A stretch of DNA of 64,000 nt, taken from assembly GCA_017434525.1 (NCBI GenBank), contig JAFRFD010000009.1:19039-83038 (forward strand), in the 5' to 3' direction. Origin of the DNA: Methanobrevibacter sp. Lineage in GTDB: Archaea > Methanobacteriota > Methanobacteria > Methanobacteriales > Methanobacteriaceae. Shown one piece after another: positions 61,564 through 64,000 of the stretch; position 1 is the first letter of the stretch; each line of letters opens with the position of its first letter. The translations under genes and the position numbers were made by a program. Below the pieces are notes generated by a model, which saw only the letters and a program-made list of their open reading frames with translations, ran no database searches and was not told the DNA's origin.

Positions 61564-63096
61564 TTATTCCTCAATCAAAGCTAAATCTTCATCATCTTCA
61601 GAGAACAATTGGTTTAGCATCCATTCAGCATCATATTCTTTGATATCGTCATATCCTTGACCCACTCCTAAAAACATGATAGGCTTTTTGATTACATAAC
61701 CAATTGAAAGGGAAGCTCCCCCTTTACTGTCTGCATCCGCTTTAGTCAATATTACACCGTCAATGTCAATAGCTTCATTGAATTTTTTGGCTTGTTCGGT
61801 TGCATCATTACCTGTTAAAGCATCACCGACAAATATGACCAAATCTGGATTGGAAACTCTCTTGATTTTTTTCATTTCATCCATAAGATTAGTGTTTGTC
61901 TGCATTCTTCCTGCAGTATCAATCAACACCAACTCTTTTCCTTGGGCTCTTGCATGTTCTACAGCATCAAATGCAACAGCCGCAGGATCAGATCCTTTCT
62001 GGTGCTTGATGATTTTAACACCAACATTATCAGCGTGATATGTAACTTGCTCTATAGCTCCTGCCCTAAATGTATCTGAAGCTGCAATTACAGGAGTATA
62101 TCCTTTTTTAAGGTAATAATTAGCAAGTTTACCAATGGTTGTGGTTTTTCCAGTACCGTTGATACCGACAAACATTACAATCAATGGCTCTCCTTGAGCT
62201 TTTTTCTCTTCAATCATTTCTGTCATGGATTTGCCGGGAATATCAATGATTTCTGCAACAGTATCTCTTAGTGCATTATATGTTAACTCAGTAATGTCGT
62301 TGCTTCTTTTGATTTTTTTACCGACAAGATTATCTTTAACACCTTCCACGACTTCTGTTGCAACTTCCATTGCAACATCTCCTTGCAGGAGCTCCATTTC
62401 GAGTTCAAATAGGATATCCTCTACATGTTTTTCCTGAATGGTTTTTTCACGAACAAAAGAGAATATTCCACCAGTGGCTTCACCGTCAGCAGAAACCTCC
62501 TCCTTGGATTTTTTATTTCTGCTCCAGAAGTGGGATTTTTCATCTTCTGATTCATCGCTTCCATCTTCAGGCATATCGTCCGCTTCATCTTCCTCAGAAG
62601 CATCTTCAGCCTTATCCTTATTTCTACTCCAAAAATGAGACTTCTTCTCCTCATTAGCTTCTTCGACAATTTCGTCATCTTCATCAGGAGCATCTTCAGC
62701 CTTATCCTTATTCCTGCTCCAAAAGTGAGACTTCTTATCTTCTTTAGATTCTTCGACAATTTCGTCATCTTCATCAGGAGCATCTTCAGCCTTATCCTTA
62801 TTCCTGCTCCAAAAGTGAGACTTCTTATCTTCTTTAGATTCTTCCTCAACTTCATCTTCAGGAAGTTCTTCAAGGACATCATCGATTTCCTCTTCAACTA
62901 AAGCTTTTTCAGCTTCAGGAAGCAAATTAGATTCATCTTCTTCTTTTTCTTCTTTTTGTTTCTTACCGAAAGAGAAAAATGAGAATCTAGTACCTGTTTC
63001 TTCTTTAAGGTTATCCTCTTGCTCTGCTTCTTCGATAAGTTCTTCTTCTAATTTTTCACTTGTACGTGAAAATTTCTTTTTCAATGATTCAAACAA
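61564..63096 (-). CDS. ftsY: Signal recognition particle receptor FtsY
   Basis: 510 aa, longer than usual because of an acidic N-terminal region (residues 1-200) with four copies of SHFWSRNK. The NG domain occupies about 215-505: N-domain helices, G1 GINGTGKTT, DTFRAGAIEQ, G3 DTAGRMQ, G4 TKADADSKGG, and FLGVGQGYDD. FtsY docks SRP-ribosome complexes at the membrane by GTP-dependent heterodimer formation with SRP54. It belongs to the conserved archaeal cluster with pfdA, rpl18a and eif6. The following secreted protein gene starts within about 25 bp of its stop. Confidence 0.96.
   Translation of the reverse strand: MFESLKKKFSRTSEKLEEELIEEAEQEDNLKEETGTRFSFFSFGKKQKEEKEEDESNLLPEAEKALVEEEIDDVLEELPEDEVEEESKEDKKSHFWSRNKDKAEDAPDEDDEIVEESKEDKKSHFWSRNKDKAEDAPDEDDEIVEEANEEKKSHFWSRNKDKAEDASEEDEADDMPEDGSDESEDEKSHFWSRNKKSKEEVSADGEATGGIFSFVREKTIQEKHVEDILFELEMELLQGDVAMEVATEVVEGVKDNLVGKKIKRSNDITELTYNALRDTVAEIIDIPGKSMTEMIEEKKAQGEPLIVMFVGINGTGKTTTIGKLANYYLKKGYTPVIAASDTFRAGAIEQVTYHADNVGVKIIKHQKGSDPAAVAFDAVEHARAQGKELVLIDTAGRMQTNTNLMDEMKKIKRVSNPDLVIFVGDALTGNDATEQAKKFNEAIDIDGVILTKADADSKGGASLSIGYVIKKPIMFLGVGQGYDDIKEYDAEWMLNQLFSEDDEDLALIEE
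62520..62850 (-). repeat. Tandem repeats in ftsY encoding SHFWSRNK units
   Basis: Two successive 90-bp (30-codon) units at about 62690-62846 are almost identical in DNA; a third and fourth copy toward 62520 are more diverged. Each unit is KKSHFWSRNKDKAEDAP then an acidic stretch. Confidence 0.85.
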
Positions 63097-63247
63097 AAAT
63101 AACCCAACCTTTTAGTTAGTTAGTTAAAATTTATTGATATATATTTTTATTATTCATACTATATAAAAAAGAAGATTAAATTTGCAGAATAAACTTTGAG
63201 TTTCATAAAAAATAAAAAAATAGAAAAAAAGAAAAAATTGTAAAATA

Positions 63248-63682
63248 TTATCTCATTTGAGTCATATTGCCTTGAGCTGCAGCAGCAATTTGCTCAGCCT
63301 GTGCTTGAAGAGATCCAACAATGTCAGTGCATTGTTGTAAGTTAGCCAACATTTTATCTAAGCTATCTTTTAAATCTTCTTTTTGGCCTGCGAGTATCTC
63401 ACGAGCGCCATCAGCATCTTTTTTAATGGCAATGCCTGAACCAATACTTACAATAATTTCATCAGTACTTTTAAGTTCGCCTTTAATGAAAGAACCGGCA
63501 CCTACAGGTACGAAAGCTTCGACAGATTCTTTGCCTTCAATATCTTCCAATGTGGAAAATAATGCATCGACTTCAGCAATTGAAGCTTGAATCATTTCGA
63601 TTTGCTGTTGAATTAATTCCGCTTGTTGCCTGTATGCATTGATTTCATTAAGAAGACTGTTCAATCTTTGTTGATCTTCCAT
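63248..63682 (-). CDS. pfdA: Prefoldin subunit alpha
   Basis: 144 aa. Two long terminal coiled-coil helices (MEDQQRLNSLLNEINAYRQQ and the C-terminal KEDLKDSLDKMLANLQQ) around a central beta part (EAFVPVGAGSFIKGEL, EIIVSIGSGIAIKKD) are diagnostic of alpha prefoldin, which with the beta subunit hands unfolded proteins to the thermosome. It follows rpl18a by 15 bp; GGTGTTACT precedes the ATG. Confidence 0.95.
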   Translation of the reverse strand: MEDQQRLNSLLNEINAYRQQAELIQQQIEMIQASIAEVDALFSTLEDIEGKESVEAFVPVGAGSFIKGELKSTDEIIVSIGSGIAIKKDADGAREILAGQKEDLKDSLDKMLANLQQCTDIVGSLQAQAEQIAAAAQGNMTQMR

Positions 63683-63697
63683 AGTAACACCGCGCGC

Positions 63698-63922
63698 CTA
63701 TAAAATTTCTTTTACAATAGGGTCTTGAACATCTTCAGGAGCAATTTCTTCAATTGAAGCAATTGAAATTTGATTCCTGTTAATACCATGTTTACTTCCG
63801 AAACGTGCATAAATTTTAGCTTCAATGTCAGCTTCACAAGTAGCTTTGTATTCTTTAGTAAATTTATGATATTCATCGCCCATTACAAAAGTACCTTTAA
63901 CTCTGTAAATTTTTGTTATCAT
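63698..63922 (-). CDS. rpl18a: 50S ribosomal protein L18Ae (LX)
   Basis: 74 aa. MITKIYRVKGTFVMGDEYHK, the FTKEYKATCEADIEAKIYARFG core and GINRNQISIASIEEI match archaeal LX/eL20. A GAGGG element precedes the ATG. In many archaea the order is eif6, rpl18a, pfdA, ftsY, as here. Confidence 0.93.
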   Translation of the reverse strand: MITKIYRVKGTFVMGDEYHKFTKEYKATCEADIEAKIYARFGSKHGINRNQISIASIEEIAPEDVQDPIVKEIL

Positions 63923-63946
63923 ATAAAATCCCTCATGATATATTAA

Positions 63947-64000
63947 TTAAAAATTATCATCTAAAAAGCCTAATGCTTCTTCAACTCTAGCCATTTCAGG
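63947..64000 (-). CDS. C-terminal end of a gene cut by the window edge, probably translation initiation factor aIF6
   Basis: The last 17 codons before TAA at 63947 read PEMARVEEALGFLDDNF. The assignment to aIF6 rests on the conserved archaeal order upstream of rpl18a; the fragment itself is too short for a family call. Confidence 0.5.
   Translation of the reverse strand, partial: PEMARVEEALGFLDDNF

Overview
The window comes from a low-GC methanogenic archaeon of the order Methanobacteriales, most likely Methanobrevibacter or a close gut relative. Evidence: archaeal ribosomal proteins (S3Ae, L18Ae), Orc1/Cdc6, prefoldin alpha, FtsY, RtcB with archease, the methanopterin enzyme MptE, TATA-box promoters, Shine-Dalgarno sites of the GGTGAT type, and very large adhesin-like surface proteins. 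No tRNA, rRNA, CRISPR array, insertion sequence or prophage was seen.

Region 1 (1-30.8 kb, minus strand) is almost entirely two giant exported adhesin-like genes. The first starts at 13950 and runs off the left edge (at least 4650 codons): signal peptide, beta-helix with two predicted alpha-helical insertions, then Ig-like repeats. The second (14589-30803, 5404 aa) has a signal peptide, a beta-helix with three 507-bp repeats, 23 DUF11 repeats, four Ig-like repeats and a C-terminal anchor.

Region 2 (31-41 kb) is mostly housekeeping: S3Ae, an Rpn-like nuclease, an rtcB / methylthioinosine phosphorylase / Fe-S flavoprotein / NifX-like cluster, a HEPN-type toxin-antitoxin-like pair with palindromes upstream, archease, and a yczE-like / mptE / cdc6 row.

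Region 3 (41-50.5 kb) holds a probable replication origin: four direct 13-bp mini-ORB repeats at 42.49-42.65 kb, 3 kb from cdc6, plus an inverted copy at 48.5 kb with 22 identical bases. Between and around them lie an aminotransferase, a GerW/DUF2953 operon, a second Rpn-like nuclease, dut with a thiamine-diphosphate enzyme, a tautomerase, a probable DNA-binding protein and an AEC transporter.

Region 4 (50.7-61.6 kb) is again surface-oriented: a frameshifted acidic adhesin whose 3' end and terminator are tandemly duplicated, a small membrane protein, an NSS transporter, a DUF4258-like protein and two secreted Ig-like proteins, one ending in a glycosidase-like barrel. Those two have no ATG where one is expected; each has a good ribosome binding site followed by ATT.

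Region 5 (61.6-64 kb) is the conserved archaeal cluster ftsY - pfdA - rpl18a - (probably eif6), cut by the right edge.
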